Assembly (NCBI GenBank): GCA_946412445.1
Contig: CAMKHH010000030.1
Coordinates: 1 to 8,965 of the forward strand
Direction of reading: 5' to 3'
DNA: 8,965 nt
Source of the DNA: an uncultured Eubacterium sp.
GTDB lineage: Bacteria; Bacillota; Clostridia; Lachnospirales; Lachnospiraceae
Positions 1-6,649 of the stretch are shown in pieces (the first letter of the stretch is position 1; every line of letters begins with the position of its first letter). The position numbers were made by a program, and so were the translations under genes. The notes under the pieces were generated by a model. It worked only from the letters and a program-made list of their open reading frames with translations. It did not search any database and was not told the DNA's origin.

Positions 1-171
1 GGGGATACCTGTGCGCTTTTCTTCAACGGCGGCGTGGTGACAAGCGCACCTGCCCGGGAATTTTTCTGTGGAAACAGCTTTTATACCACGGCGGCGAACC
101 GTATGGCCAGAAAGTGGTATCCGGACGTAGTGACCGCAAAGGATGTGATTGAAAAATGCAGAGAAAAATAG
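1..171 (+). CDS. ECF transporter energy-coupling ATPase, 3' end (partial)
   Basis: Only the last 56 codons are present; the gene begins left of the window. The readable tail contains ALFFNGGVV, then a stretch resembling FFxGNSFYTTAANRMAR, and ends KCREK before TAG. From memory, this kind of C-terminus is found on CbiO/EcfA-type ATPases of energy-coupling factor transporters in Lachnospiraceae. No Walker A, Walker B or ABC signature lies inside the window, so the call rests on the tail and on the neighbour. The protein would be cytoplasmic, bound to the membrane module, and hydrolyse ATP to drive micronutrient uptake. Its last 16 bases overlap the start of the next gene, which encodes an S component. 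This overlap implies one operon and translational coupling. Confidence 0.72.
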   Translation, partial: GDTCALFFNGGVVTSAPAREFFCGNSFYTTAANRMARKWYPDVVTAKDVIEKCREK

Positions 172-1484
172 AGAGAAAAGAGGCTGTGGATACCGCCCTT
201 GCAAGAGGCATGGATACGCAGGCTATGATTCCCATAGGAGCTGCTTTGTTTGAGATAATCTCCATGCTGTTCCTGCCCTGGTTTTCCGTGCCGGATTTGA
301 AATATACTGTATATCCACATACTGCCTCTCTTTTAAAGCTGAAAGGGCTGCAAGACGGAATCGGAGGACAGTATCAGGTTCCGGAATCTGTGACGGCAGT
401 GGCAGATAAGACAGCGCTTTATCTGCAGGCAGGGGCATGGGTGGGAGCAATTCTGGCTCTGATTTTTATCCTGTACGCTTTCCGCCGGAAGGTGAAGGCG
501 GCATGGCTCGGAAAGATTGTATTCGCATGGAACGGCCTGCTTCCGATAGCGGCTTTTCTATGGGCTGCTGACACGAACAGCATGCTGAATCTGCTGAATC
601 GAAAAAAAAATACATTCCTGAATCTGAGTATTTACAGCCATATGCAGATGACAGCCTATGCGTATGCGCAGATTATAATCGGGGTTATCTTATTCTTCAC
701 TGTCAGAAATCTTCTGGATACTAAAAAAGAGTATGCAGCGGAATTCTACATTACACACTCCTCGAAGGAAGACCACCGGCTAAGCAAAAGAACTGTGATT
801 TGTTTTGTGCTGGTTCTGACCGCCATTCCGGCAGTGATTTTCTTCGGGATATTTTTCCTGAATGACAGGAGTCCCTATTTTATACCGCTGTGTGTTATAA
901 TTATATCCATGCTTCCGTTTTTTATGGTATTTGAAAACCGGAGACCTCAGGCACGGGAAGTCGTAGTAATAGCCGTGATGGCATCCCTGGGAGTCGTGGG
1001 AAGGATGGCTTTTTTCATGGTTCCATTCTTCAAACCCACAGCCGCTATCGTGATTATATCAGGCATCAGCCTGGGGGGCGAAGCAGGCTTTCTGACAGGC
1101 GCATTGGCCGGATTTGTCTCCAATTTTTTCTTCGGTCAGGGGCCATGGACTCCGTGGCAGATGTTTGCATATGGAATCATTGGTTTTCTGGCAGGCCTTA
1201 TGTTCCGGAGAAAGCGGGGGCGGTGGAAGCACTTTATGTTATGGGTATGTATCTACGGCTTTTTGTCGGTGTTGGTGATATATGGCCTGCTGCTTGATAC
1301 ATCCTCCACATTTATGGGGATGGGGGAGATTAACACAGGCGCATTTCTTGCCATGTATGCCAGCGGGTTTCCTGTGAATATGGTACATGCATCTTCCACT
1401 TTGATTTTTTTAAGCATACTGGGGAAGCCTATGCTGAAAAAACTGGATAGGATTAAAGAAAAGTATGGTATACTGGAGCCGTGA
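156..1484 (+). CDS. ECF transporter S component with extra N-terminal membrane domain
   Basis: This 442-residue integral membrane protein has about eleven hydrophobic segments. The C-terminal part (about residues 265-425) looks like an ECF substrate-binding S component. It has a run of about six membrane spans, with glycine-rich helices such as ISGISLGGEAGFLTGALAGF (301-320) and then the loop FFFGQGPWTPWQMF (324-337). The first 210 or so residues hold about four more membrane spans (near 24-45, 89-109, 118-137 and 166-184) with a polar outer loop, and I do not recognise this domain. Typical S components are near 180-220 residues, so this one is about double. The start overlaps the ATPase tail, with AAAGGA 12 bases upstream; ATG codons at 210 and 225 are alternatives. 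The substrate is not readable. Related loci often carry DUF4430 (transcobalamin-like) genes, so a corrinoid is one guess, but it is inference only. Confidence 0.75.
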   Translation: MQRKIERKEAVDTALARGMDTQAMIPIGAALFEIISMLFLPWFSVPDLKYTVYPHTASLLKLKGLQDGIGGQYQVPESVTAVADKTALYLQAGAWVGAILALIFILYAFRRKVKAAWLGKIVFAWNGLLPIAAFLWAADTNSMLNLLNRKKNTFLNLSIYSHMQMTAYAYAQIIIGVILFFTVRNLLDTKKEYAAEFYITHSSKEDHRLSKRTVICFVLVLTAIPAVIFFGIFFLNDRSPYFIPLCVIIISMLPFFMVFENRRPQAREVVVIAVMASLGVVGRMAFFMVPFFKPTAAIVIISGISLGGEAGFLTGALAGFVSNFFFGQGPWTPWQMFAYGIIGFLAGLMFRRKRGRWKHFMLWVCIYGFLSVLVIYGLLLDTSSTFMGMGEINTGAFLAMYASGFPVNMVHASSTLIFLSILGKPMLKKLDRIKEKYGILEP

Positions 1485-1501
1485 TCCAGGAAAGGCAGAA
1501 C

Positions 1502-2503
1502 ATGATAGTTACAACGAATTTTAATAACAGTACGGAAGATATGGCAAGATATGGCGGCAGAGATGACATTCGGAGATTCTGTATCAGCAATCATCTGGAC
1601 GGATTGGAGTATATGAGAATACCCCAGTGTCCGGAGGATAAGGTACCGATGGAATTAATTCAGGGAATTCACCTCTCTTCGTATCAAAGCTGGATGGACT
1701 TATGGATGGGAAACAAAAAAGCACTTCTGGAAGAGTATGGCAGCATGGAGGTGGTCGAACAGCTTTATGGAGGAACCACTCCACAGGCAATGGTCGAAAA
1801 CCTTCGCGGTGAACTGCATCAGGCACAGGTGCTTGGTGCAAAATATGTGGTTTTCCATGTGAGTGAGGTTAAAATCATAGAATCTTTTACACACCGGTTT
1901 CAGTACACGGACCGTGAAGTGATAACAGCCGCTGCAGAGCTTATCAATCAGGTTCTGGACGCAGGGAACTATTCCTTTGATTTCCTTATGGAGAATCTCT
2001 GGTGGCCGGGGATGAACCTTATGAATCCGGAAATTACAGAAGAATTGCTGGAACGTGTACATTACGAAAAAAAGGGAATTATGCTGGATACCGGACATCT
2101 CCTCCACACGAATATCGGCCTGCATTCACAGGAAGAAGGGGTAGACTATATCCTGCAGGTGCTGGACAGGAATCGGCAGATAAAAAGCTATATAAAAGGA
2201 ATTCATCTGAACCAATCCCTGACCGGAGATGTGGCCTGCGATATGAAGAAAAGACTTGAAAGCGGGGAGATCCGGCTGAAAACTGACTATTGGGAACGAT
2301 ATGCACAGGTATACAGTTATATTTTCCAACTGGATCAGCATAAACCATTTACGGCAGCCGGGGTAAAGGGGTTGATTGAGAAAATTGCTCCAAAATATCT
2401 GACCTTTGAGTTTATCACAAGAAACAGAGCAGAACACGAAAGGTATCTGCAGGCACAGTGGTCGGCGTTAGCACCTGACAGAAGGGGGAAGATTATTTGT
2501 TAA
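1502..2503 (+). CDS. TIM-barrel protein, xylose isomerase/AP endonuclease 2 fold
   Basis: This 333-residue cytoplasmic protein resembles the sugar phosphate isomerase/epimerase and endonuclease IV superfamily (PF01261-like). Strand-end residues typical of the metal site are visible: H57 in GIHLSS, H119 in FHVSE, E164 in FLMENLWWPG, D196 and H199 in MLDTGH, H235 in GIHLN, and E303 in TFEF. These fit a divalent-metal isomerase, epimerase or hydrolase, but the reaction cannot be read. I chose ATG 1502 because GGAAAGG at 1488-1494 lies seven bases before it. An in-frame GTG at 1481, seven codons earlier, overlaps the previous stop codon but lacks as good a ribosome-binding site. The gene sits between an ECF S component and nrdG, overlapping nrdG by seven bases, so it is co-transcribed with both. 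A role in processing the imported compound is only a guess. Confidence 0.75.
   Translation: MIVTTNFNNSTEDMARYGGRDDIRRFCISNHLDGLEYMRIPQCPEDKVPMELIQGIHLSSYQSWMDLWMGNKKALLEEYGSMEVVEQLYGGTTPQAMVENLRGELHQAQVLGAKYVVFHVSEVKIIESFTHRFQYTDREVITAAAELINQVLDAGNYSFDFLMENLWWPGMNLMNPEITEELLERVHYEKKGIMLDTGHLLHTNIGLHSQEEGVDYILQVLDRNRQIKSYIKGIHLNQSLTGDVACDMKKRLESGEIRLKTDYWERYAQVYSYIFQLDQHKPFTAAGVKGLIEKIAPKYLTFEFITRNRAEHERYLQAQWSALAPDRRGKIIC
2482..2499 (+). promoter_or_regulatory. Ribosome-binding site and TTG start of nrdG
   Basis: AGGGGGA at 2483-2489 is followed after seven bases by TTG (2497-2499). This fixes an unusual start codon for nrdG inside the last codons of the TIM-barrel gene, whose TAA is at 2501-2503. 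No in-frame ATG lies near the expected N-terminus (LISGIQKLSLLDYP), which supports TTG. Confidence 0.7.
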
Positions 2504-3189
2504 TTAGTGGAATACAGAAGCTGTCGCTGCTGGATTATCCGGAGAAAATCTGTTGTACAATTTTTACGGCGGGCTGTAATTACAGATGCCCGTTTTGCCA
2601 TAATGCATCGATACTACAGCCCAATCCTCGAACCCCGGCAATACTGGGGGAAGAGGTTCTGGAGTTCTTGAAGAAGCGTAAGGGTCTGATTGACGGGGTA
2701 TGCATTACCGGGGGTGAGCCCTTGCTGCAGCCGAAAATTGCAGAGTTCCTTGTGAAAATACGCGAGCTTGGTTTTCTGGTAAAGCTGGATACGAATGGAA
2801 GCTTTCCGGACAGGCTGAACGAACTTATAGAGGCAGATCTGCTGGACTATGTGGCTATGGATGTGAAAAATTCTCCGGAAAAGTACGGCCTGACAGTCGG
2901 AACAGAAAACTATGATATCCGTCCGGTTGAAGAAAGTATTTCCCTTCTGCTGTCGGGAAAACTGCCGTATGAGTTCAGAACGACCGTAGTACGTGAACTT
3001 CATACCTGCGGAGATTTTCAGAAAATTGCCCACTGGATACAGGGAGCAGAGCATTATTATCTTCAGAGCTTTGTGGACTCCGAAGATGTGCTTATAAGTG
3101 GATTCCACAGCTGCTCGAAAGAAGAACTGCAGGAATTTCTTAAAGTTGTACAAACACTCGTACCTTCTGCGAAACTTCGGGGAATGTAA
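2497..3189 (+). CDS. nrdG: Anaerobic ribonucleotide reductase activating protein (radical SAM)
   Basis: This 230-residue radical S-adenosylmethionine enzyme would install the glycyl radical on NrdD. The radical SAM cluster motif CxxxCxxC is at C27, C31 and C34 (GCNYRCPFCHN), close to the N-terminus as usual in activases. The SAM-binding GGEP motif is at 72-75 (ITGGEPLLQ), and DTNG and MDVK follow further on. Length and layout match the longer NrdG/PflA-like activase type seen in Clostridia rather than the shorter E. coli type. Translation starts at TTG. The gene overlaps the TIM-barrel gene by seven bases and is therefore expressed at least partly from the upstream transporter operon. Its partner nrdD follows 140 bp later behind a separate regulated promoter. 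I see no defect in the catalytic motifs. Confidence 0.92.
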   Translation: MLISGIQKLSLLDYPEKICCTIFTAGCNYRCPFCHNASILQPNPRTPAILGEEVLEFLKKRKGLIDGVCITGGEPLLQPKIAEFLVKIRELGFLVKLDTNGSFPDRLNELIEADLLDYVAMDVKNSPEKYGLTVGTENYDIRPVEESISLLLSGKLPYEFRTTVVRELHTCGDFQKIAHWIQGAEHYYLQSFVDSEDVLISGFHSCSKEELQEFLKVVQTLVPSAKLRGM

Positions 3190-3203
3190 AGCATATATAG
3201 GGT
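3188..3203 (+). promoter_or_regulatory. NrdR box 1 (candidate)
   Basis: AAAGCATATATAGGGT matches 12 of 16 positions of the NrdR consensus ACACTATATATAGTGT as I know it. It overlaps the TAA stop of nrdG (3187-3189). It starts exactly 31 bp before a better second box, which is the three-helical-turn spacing typical of NrdR box pairs. Confidence 0.6.
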
Positions 3204-3218
3204 AACGGTTTTGAATTA

Positions 3219-3234
3219 ATACTATATATTGTGT
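3219..3234 (+). promoter_or_regulatory. NrdR box 2 (candidate)
   Basis: ATACTATATATTGTGT matches 14 of 16 positions of the NrdR consensus; one of the two mismatches is the A/T-tolerant position 12. It lies nine bases upstream of the -35 element of the nrdD promoter. NrdR is the nucleotide-sensing repressor of ribonucleotide reductase genes, so the location fits its role. The nrdR gene is not in the window. Confidence 0.72.
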
Positions 3235-3242
3235 TTTGCATG

Positions 3243-3271
3243 TTGAAGAGTCTTCTCGCTTGTGTTATAAT
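3243..3271 (+). promoter_or_regulatory. Sigma-A promoter of nrdD
   Basis: TTGAAG (3243-3248) and a perfect TATAAT (3266-3271) are separated by 17 bases. The predicted transcription start near 3278 gives a leader of about 50 bases. A strong ribosome-binding site, GAGGTGG at 3317-3323, lies six bases before the ATG of nrdD. The promoter sits just downstream of the paired NrdR-like boxes. Confidence 0.75.
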
Positions 3272-3329
3272 CGTATCTATGGATATGGCTGAACCAGCGG
3301 CCAAATAAAAAACACCGAGGTGGCATAAG

Positions 3330-5720
3330 ATGTATCAGGTTGTAAAAAGAGACGGTCAGACTGCCGAGTTTGATTTGACGAAAATCATCCGGGCAATTAC
3401 CAAAGCTTTTGATTCAAAGAACAGGGAATATAACCGTCAGACAATTGAACTGCTGGCACTGAATGTTACGGCAGATTTTGAACCTAAAATTACGAATGGA
3501 TATGTGTCGGTAGAAGATATCCAGGACAGCGTAGAGACAATTTTGAGTAAAAGCGGTTATGCAGATGTGGCAAAGGCATTTATCCTCTACCGGAAGCAGC
3601 ACGAGAAGATACGGAATATGAAATCCACGATTCTGGACTTCAAAGAAACAGTCGACAGCTACTTAAAGGTGACAGACTGGAGGGTGAAGGAGAATTCGAC
3701 CGTTACTTATTCTGTAGGCGGCTTGATTTTAAGTAATTCCGGTACGATTACTGCAAATTACTGGCTCAGCGAGATCTATGACTCCGAGATAGCGGAGGCG
3801 CACAGAAGCGCTGCTATACATATTCATGATTTGTCCATGCTGACCGGATATTGCGCCGGCTGGAGTTTAAAACAACTGATTACGGAAGGCTTGGGGGGAA
3901 TTCGGGGCAAGATTACATCAGCTCCCGCCAGACACCTGGCGACGCTTTGTAATCAGATGGTAAATTTTCTCGGCATCATGCAGAATGAATGGGCAGGAGC
4001 ACAGGCTTTTTCATCTTTTGATACCTATCTGGCACCTTTTGTGAAAGCGGATAATCTTTCTTATGATGCGGTAAAAAAATCCATCGAAAGCTTTATTTAT
4101 GGAGTGAATACTCCTTCACGCTGGGGAACCCAGGCGCCATTTTCCAACATTACGCTGGACTGGGTGGTTCCGGATGATCTGGCGGAACTGCCTGCCATCG
4201 TCGGCGGTAAAGAGATGGACTTTAAATACAAAGACTGTAAAAAAGAGATGGATATGGTAAACCGTGCATTTATCGAAATCATGATTGAAGGGGATGCCAA
4301 TGGACGTGGATTCCAATACCCTATTCCTACCTATTCCATTACAAAGGATTTTGACTGGAGCGATACAGAAAATAACCGCCTTTTATTTGAAATGACAGCA
4401 AAATACGGTACGCCGTATTTCTCAAACTATATCAACAGTGAGATGGAGCCAAGTGACGTCCGCAGCATGTGCTGCCGTCTGAGGCTGGATTTGCGTGAGC
4501 TTCGGAAAAAATCCGGAGGCTTTTTCGGAAGCGGTGAGAGCACAGGCTCTGTAGGTGTAGTCACGATTAATCTTCCACGCATTGCCTATCTGGCGGAGGA
4601 TGAGGCAGACTTCTATGCCCGTCTGGACAAGATGATGGACATTGCAGCAAGAAGCCTTAAGGTAAAGCGGGAGGTGATTACAAAGCTTCTGGAGGAAGGC
4701 TTATATCCATATACGAAACGGTATCTGGGTTCCTTCGACAGTCATTTTTCCACAATCGGACTGATTGGGATGAATGAAGCCCTGCAAAATGCCGGATGGC
4801 TGAAAGAGGATATTTCCAGCCCTAAGGCTCATGCATTTGCAAAGAATGTATTGAACCATATGCGGGAGCGTTTGTCCGATTACCAGGAGCAGTATGGTGA
4901 CTTGTATAACCTGGAGGCGACTCCGGCAGAGAGCACCACATATCGTCTGGCCAAGCACGATGTGAAGCGCTATCCGGATATCATTACCGCCGGGAAAAAG
5001 GGTGAAACGCCTTACTATACAAATTCCTCGCATCTGCCCGTAGGATTTACGGATGACATTTTTGAAGCACTTGAGCTTCAGGATGATTTACAGACACTTT
5101 ATACCTCCGGTACAGTATTCCACGCATTTGTCGGTGAAAAGCTGCCCGGCTGGAAATCGGCGGCTGCACTGGTCCGTAAGATTGCGGAGAACTATACCTT
5201 GCCATACTACACGATATCCCCGACCTACTCCGTATGTAAAAACCATGGATATATCAGCGGTGAAACATATGTTTGTGACCAGTGTGGTGAGCCTACGGAG
5301 GTATACAGCCGGATTACAGGCTATTACCGCCCGGTGCAGAACTGGAATGAGGGAAAAACACAGGAATTTAAAGACCGTAAACTATATGCACCGGAAAAAG
5401 CCTATGGTTTACAGTCGAAAACGGCTGTCAGTGATTTCAGAACAGAATCCGATAAGGATTCTTCAGTGATAGAGCAGCCGGAAAAAATGCTGCTCTTTAC
5501 AACTAAAACCTGCCCTAACTGTAAGATGGCGAAAACGTTCCTGACAGAGGCAAATATTCCATATGAAACAATACCTGTGGAAGATAATACGAACCTGGCC
5601 ATGCAATACGGAGTGAGAAGTGCGCCCACATTGGTTGTGCAAAAAGAAGGGAAACATATTTTATATGTAAATGCTTCTAATATCCGCAGCTTTGCAGATA
5701 CAACTCAAAAATCAGAATAA
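3330..5720 (+). CDS. nrdD: Class III anaerobic ribonucleoside-triphosphate reductase with C-terminal redoxin domain
   Basis: This 796-residue oxygen-sensitive enzyme reduces ribonucleotides to deoxyribonucleotides in the cytoplasm. Residues 1-90 form an ATP-cone allosteric domain (VVKRDGQTAEFDLTKI). The catalytic barrel carries C175 (TGYCAGWSL) and the adjacent cysteines C381-C382 (SMCCRL), one of which is expected to be the thiyl radical site. A zinc motif follows (C636, H639, C649, C652). The glycyl radical is G664 in RITGYYRP. Most NrdD proteins end soon after the glycyl loop, but here about 130 residues remain. After a linker, residues 718-790 form a glutaredoxin/thioredoxin-like domain with CPNC (728-731) and a cis-proline motif, SAPT (764-767). 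This suggests dithiol-driven reduction rather than formate, as in redoxin-dependent NrdD subtypes; that is inference. NrdG is encoded just upstream, and expression is probably under NrdR control. Confidence 0.95.
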   Translation: MYQVVKRDGQTAEFDLTKIIRAITKAFDSKNREYNRQTIELLALNVTADFEPKITNGYVSVEDIQDSVETILSKSGYADVAKAFILYRKQHEKIRNMKSTILDFKETVDSYLKVTDWRVKENSTVTYSVGGLILSNSGTITANYWLSEIYDSEIAEAHRSAAIHIHDLSMLTGYCAGWSLKQLITEGLGGIRGKITSAPARHLATLCNQMVNFLGIMQNEWAGAQAFSSFDTYLAPFVKADNLSYDAVKKSIESFIYGVNTPSRWGTQAPFSNITLDWVVPDDLAELPAIVGGKEMDFKYKDCKKEMDMVNRAFIEIMIEGDANGRGFQYPIPTYSITKDFDWSDTENNRLLFEMTAKYGTPYFSNYINSEMEPSDVRSMCCRLRLDLRELRKKSGGFFGSGESTGSVGVVTINLPRIAYLAEDEADFYARLDKMMDIAARSLKVKREVITKLLEEGLYPYTKRYLGSFDSHFSTIGLIGMNEALQNAGWLKEDISSPKAHAFAKNVLNHMRERLSDYQEQYGDLYNLEATPAESTTYRLAKHDVKRYPDIITAGKKGETPYYTNSSHLPVGFTDDIFEALELQDDLQTLYTSGTVFHAFVGEKLPGWKSAAALVRKIAENYTLPYYTISPTYSVCKNHGYISGETYVCDQCGEPTEVYSRITGYYRPVQNWNEGKTQEFKDRKLYAPEKAYGLQSKTAVSDFRTESDKDSSVIEQPEKMLLFTTKTCPNCKMAKTFLTEANIPYETIPVEDNTNLAMQYGVRSAPTLVVQKEGKHILYVNASNIRSFADTTQKSE

Positions 5721-5727
5721 TGTAAAA

Positions 5728-5766
5728 ATTCTCCATTTGGTCCCAGGGCTGAATGGGGATTTTTTT
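5728..5766 (+). terminator. Rho-independent terminator after nrdD
   Basis: TCTCCATT (5730-5737) pairs with AATGGGGA (5752-5759), with one G-U pair, across a 14-base loop. A run of seven T follows (5760-5766). It lies just after the nrdD stop codon and separates nrdD from the regulator promoter. Confidence 0.85.
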
Positions 5767-5782
5767 GCTTGTATGTACAGGG

Positions 5783-5811
5783 TTGACAAGAACTATCGGT
5801 TAGAATATACT
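5783..5811 (+). promoter_or_regulatory. Promoter P1 of the Fur-DtxR regulator
   Basis: A consensus TTGACA (5783-5788) and TATACT (5806-5811) are separated by 17 bases. The -10 element lies inside operator 1, so a bound repressor would block RNA polymerase. Confidence 0.7.
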
Positions 5812-5815
5812 AACT
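5798..5815 (+). promoter_or_regulatory. Operator 1, GTTAG-AATATA-CTAAC palindrome
   Basis: GTTAGAATATACTAAC (5799-5814) is a palindrome with one mismatched pair. It covers the -10 element of promoter P1. It shares GGTTAG, ATATACTAA and its overall plan with operator 2, 62 bp downstream (about six helical turns). It probably binds the regulator encoded below; which of the two DNA-binding domains would recognise it is unknown. Confidence 0.65.
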
Positions 5816-5828
5816 ATTATAGAAATGT

Positions 5829-5859
5829 TTGACAAAGAAAAGGTATGTGTGCGGATAAT
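5829..5859 (+). promoter_or_regulatory. Promoter P2 of the Fur-DtxR regulator (weaker)
   Basis: TTGACA (5829-5834) and GATAAT (5854-5859) are separated by 19 bases, longer than ideal. The expected transcription start near 5866 falls inside operator 2. Confidence 0.45.
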
Positions 5860-5877
5860 GGTTAGTATATACTAATT
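5860..5877 (+). promoter_or_regulatory. Operator 2, perfect TTAGTATATACTAA palindrome
   Basis: TTAGTATATACTAA (5862-5875) is a perfect 14-bp inverted repeat just upstream of the ribosome-binding site AAAGGAG (5881-5887). It nearly repeats operator 1. It resembles DtxR/MntR-family operators in having TTAG and CTAA half-sites, and does not resemble the classical Fur box. Its place at the start of promoter P2 suggests negative autoregulation. Confidence 0.7.
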
Positions 5878-5899
5878 ACGAAAGGAGTAACCATCTAAG

Positions 5900-6595
5900 A
5901 TGTCTGAAGAACTATACGGAAACAGTAAGAAAAACAAGGAAATCATCGTAAACAAATTGAGGGAAAAGGGTTGTAGGATTACAAAACAACGTCTTACCCT
6001 TTTGGACATAATTCTTACACAGGATTGCGCCAGCTGTAAGGAGATTTTTTATCAGGCATCCCGGACGGATGGAAGTATAGGTCCCGCCACAGTTTACCGT
6101 ATGATACATATATTGGAGGAAATCGGTGCTATAGACAGAAAGAATATGTACAAGATTCATTGCGCCGATTGCATCAGAGAAGAGATTTTGCCAGAAAAAG
6201 AAATTTATGAGAAAGGAGGGCTATATATGCATGAGGCATCCGAGAATTATCTCGAAACTATTTATATCCTAATGTTAAAAAGCCCCAGGGTGAGGGCTGT
6301 AGATGTAGCGAACGAGCTTGGGTACAGCAAGGCCAGTGTGAGTAATGGAATCCGTGTTCTGAAGCAGGAAGGCTATGTGAAAAACGGGGAAGGAACGGCG
6401 CTGGAACTTACAGAAAAGGGACGTTTCATGGCGGAGAAAATATTCGAAAGACATATGGTTCTGACAAAATTTCTGGAGAAGTACGCCCAGGTTTCGGCAG
6501 AAATTGCCGAAAAAGATGCCTGCAAGATCGAGCATATCATCAGCGAAGAAGTATTCAGGGGATTAAAAAAACATGTTTCAGAGGGTACATTTTAA
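5900..6595 (+). CDS. Fur-DtxR fusion, metal-responsive transcriptional regulator
   Basis: This 231-residue protein has two DNA-binding modules. Residues 14-84 match the Fur winged helix (LREKGCRITKQRLTLLDIIL, then GPATVYRMIHILEEIGAI). The usual Fur dimerisation domain with its histidine cluster is absent; instead there are two CxxC pairs, C43/C46 and C88/C91, that could hold zinc. From M110 (MHEASENYLETIY) a short DtxR/MntR-type repressor follows, with a recognition helix near SKASVSNGIRVLK (143-155) and likely metal ligands H185, C208, E211 and H212. The cysteine resembles C102 of DtxR, hinting at iron, while N116 replaces the methionine or aspartate ligand of DtxR/MntR. There is no SH3-like tail. 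The ATG follows AAAGGAG by 12 bases, rather far. Twin operators upstream suggest autoregulation. No metal transporter is adjacent, so the targets are unknown. Confidence 0.85.
   Translation: MSEELYGNSKKNKEIIVNKLREKGCRITKQRLTLLDIILTQDCASCKEIFYQASRTDGSIGPATVYRMIHILEEIGAIDRKNMYKIHCADCIREEILPEKEIYEKGGLYMHEASENYLETIYILMLKSPRVRAVDVANELGYSKASVSNGIRVLKQEGYVKNGEGTALELTEKGRFMAEKIFERHMVLTKFLEKYAQVSAEIAEKDACKIEHIISEEVFRGLKKHVSEGTF
6212..6229 (+). promoter_or_regulatory. Internal ribosome-binding site and start for the DtxR part
   Basis: AAAGGAGGG (6212-6220) stands six bases before ATG 6227, which is in frame with the fusion and is codon 110. This is the best Shine-Dalgarno site in the region, and better placed than that of the full-length start. 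Re-initiation here would yield a 122-residue stand-alone DtxR/MntR-type repressor ending at 6595, whose N-terminus (MHEASENYLETIY) is where such proteins normally begin. Confidence 0.65.
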
Positions 6596-6632
6596 GTTTT
6601 ATCATAAGCCAAAGCCCTTGCTCAAAAAAAGA

Positions 6633-6649
6633 CATACATATACTGTATG
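6633..6649 (+). promoter_or_regulatory. Inverted repeat CATACA-N5-TGTATG, possible operator or promoter
   Basis: Six-base arms CATACA (6633-6638) and TGTATG (6644-6649) flank TATAC. TATACT (6639-6644) could be a -10 element, with a poor TTGCTC (6618-6623) 15 bases upstream. It lies in the 134-bp gap between the regulator and the DUF2971 gene. The gap otherwise shows no clear terminator and no convincing gene. Confidence 0.3.

Noticed and set aside
1481..1501. GTG start for the TIM-barrel gene, seven codons upstream of the ATG chosen
   Set aside because: GTG overlaps the previous stop codon in a GTGA arrangement, but GGAAAGG at 1488-1494 is placed for ATG 1502 and the extra residues look unlike a family N-terminus.
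4701..5033. Long minus-strand open frames inside nrdD and other genes
   Set aside because: They lie wholly opposite well-supported genes and show no domain pattern, so they are coding-strand shadows.
6212..6227. A frameshift or missing stop between separate fur and dtxR genes
   Set aside because: The frame runs without a stop from 5900 to 6595 and the bridging codons read cleanly. A recent deletion cannot be excluded from one sequence.
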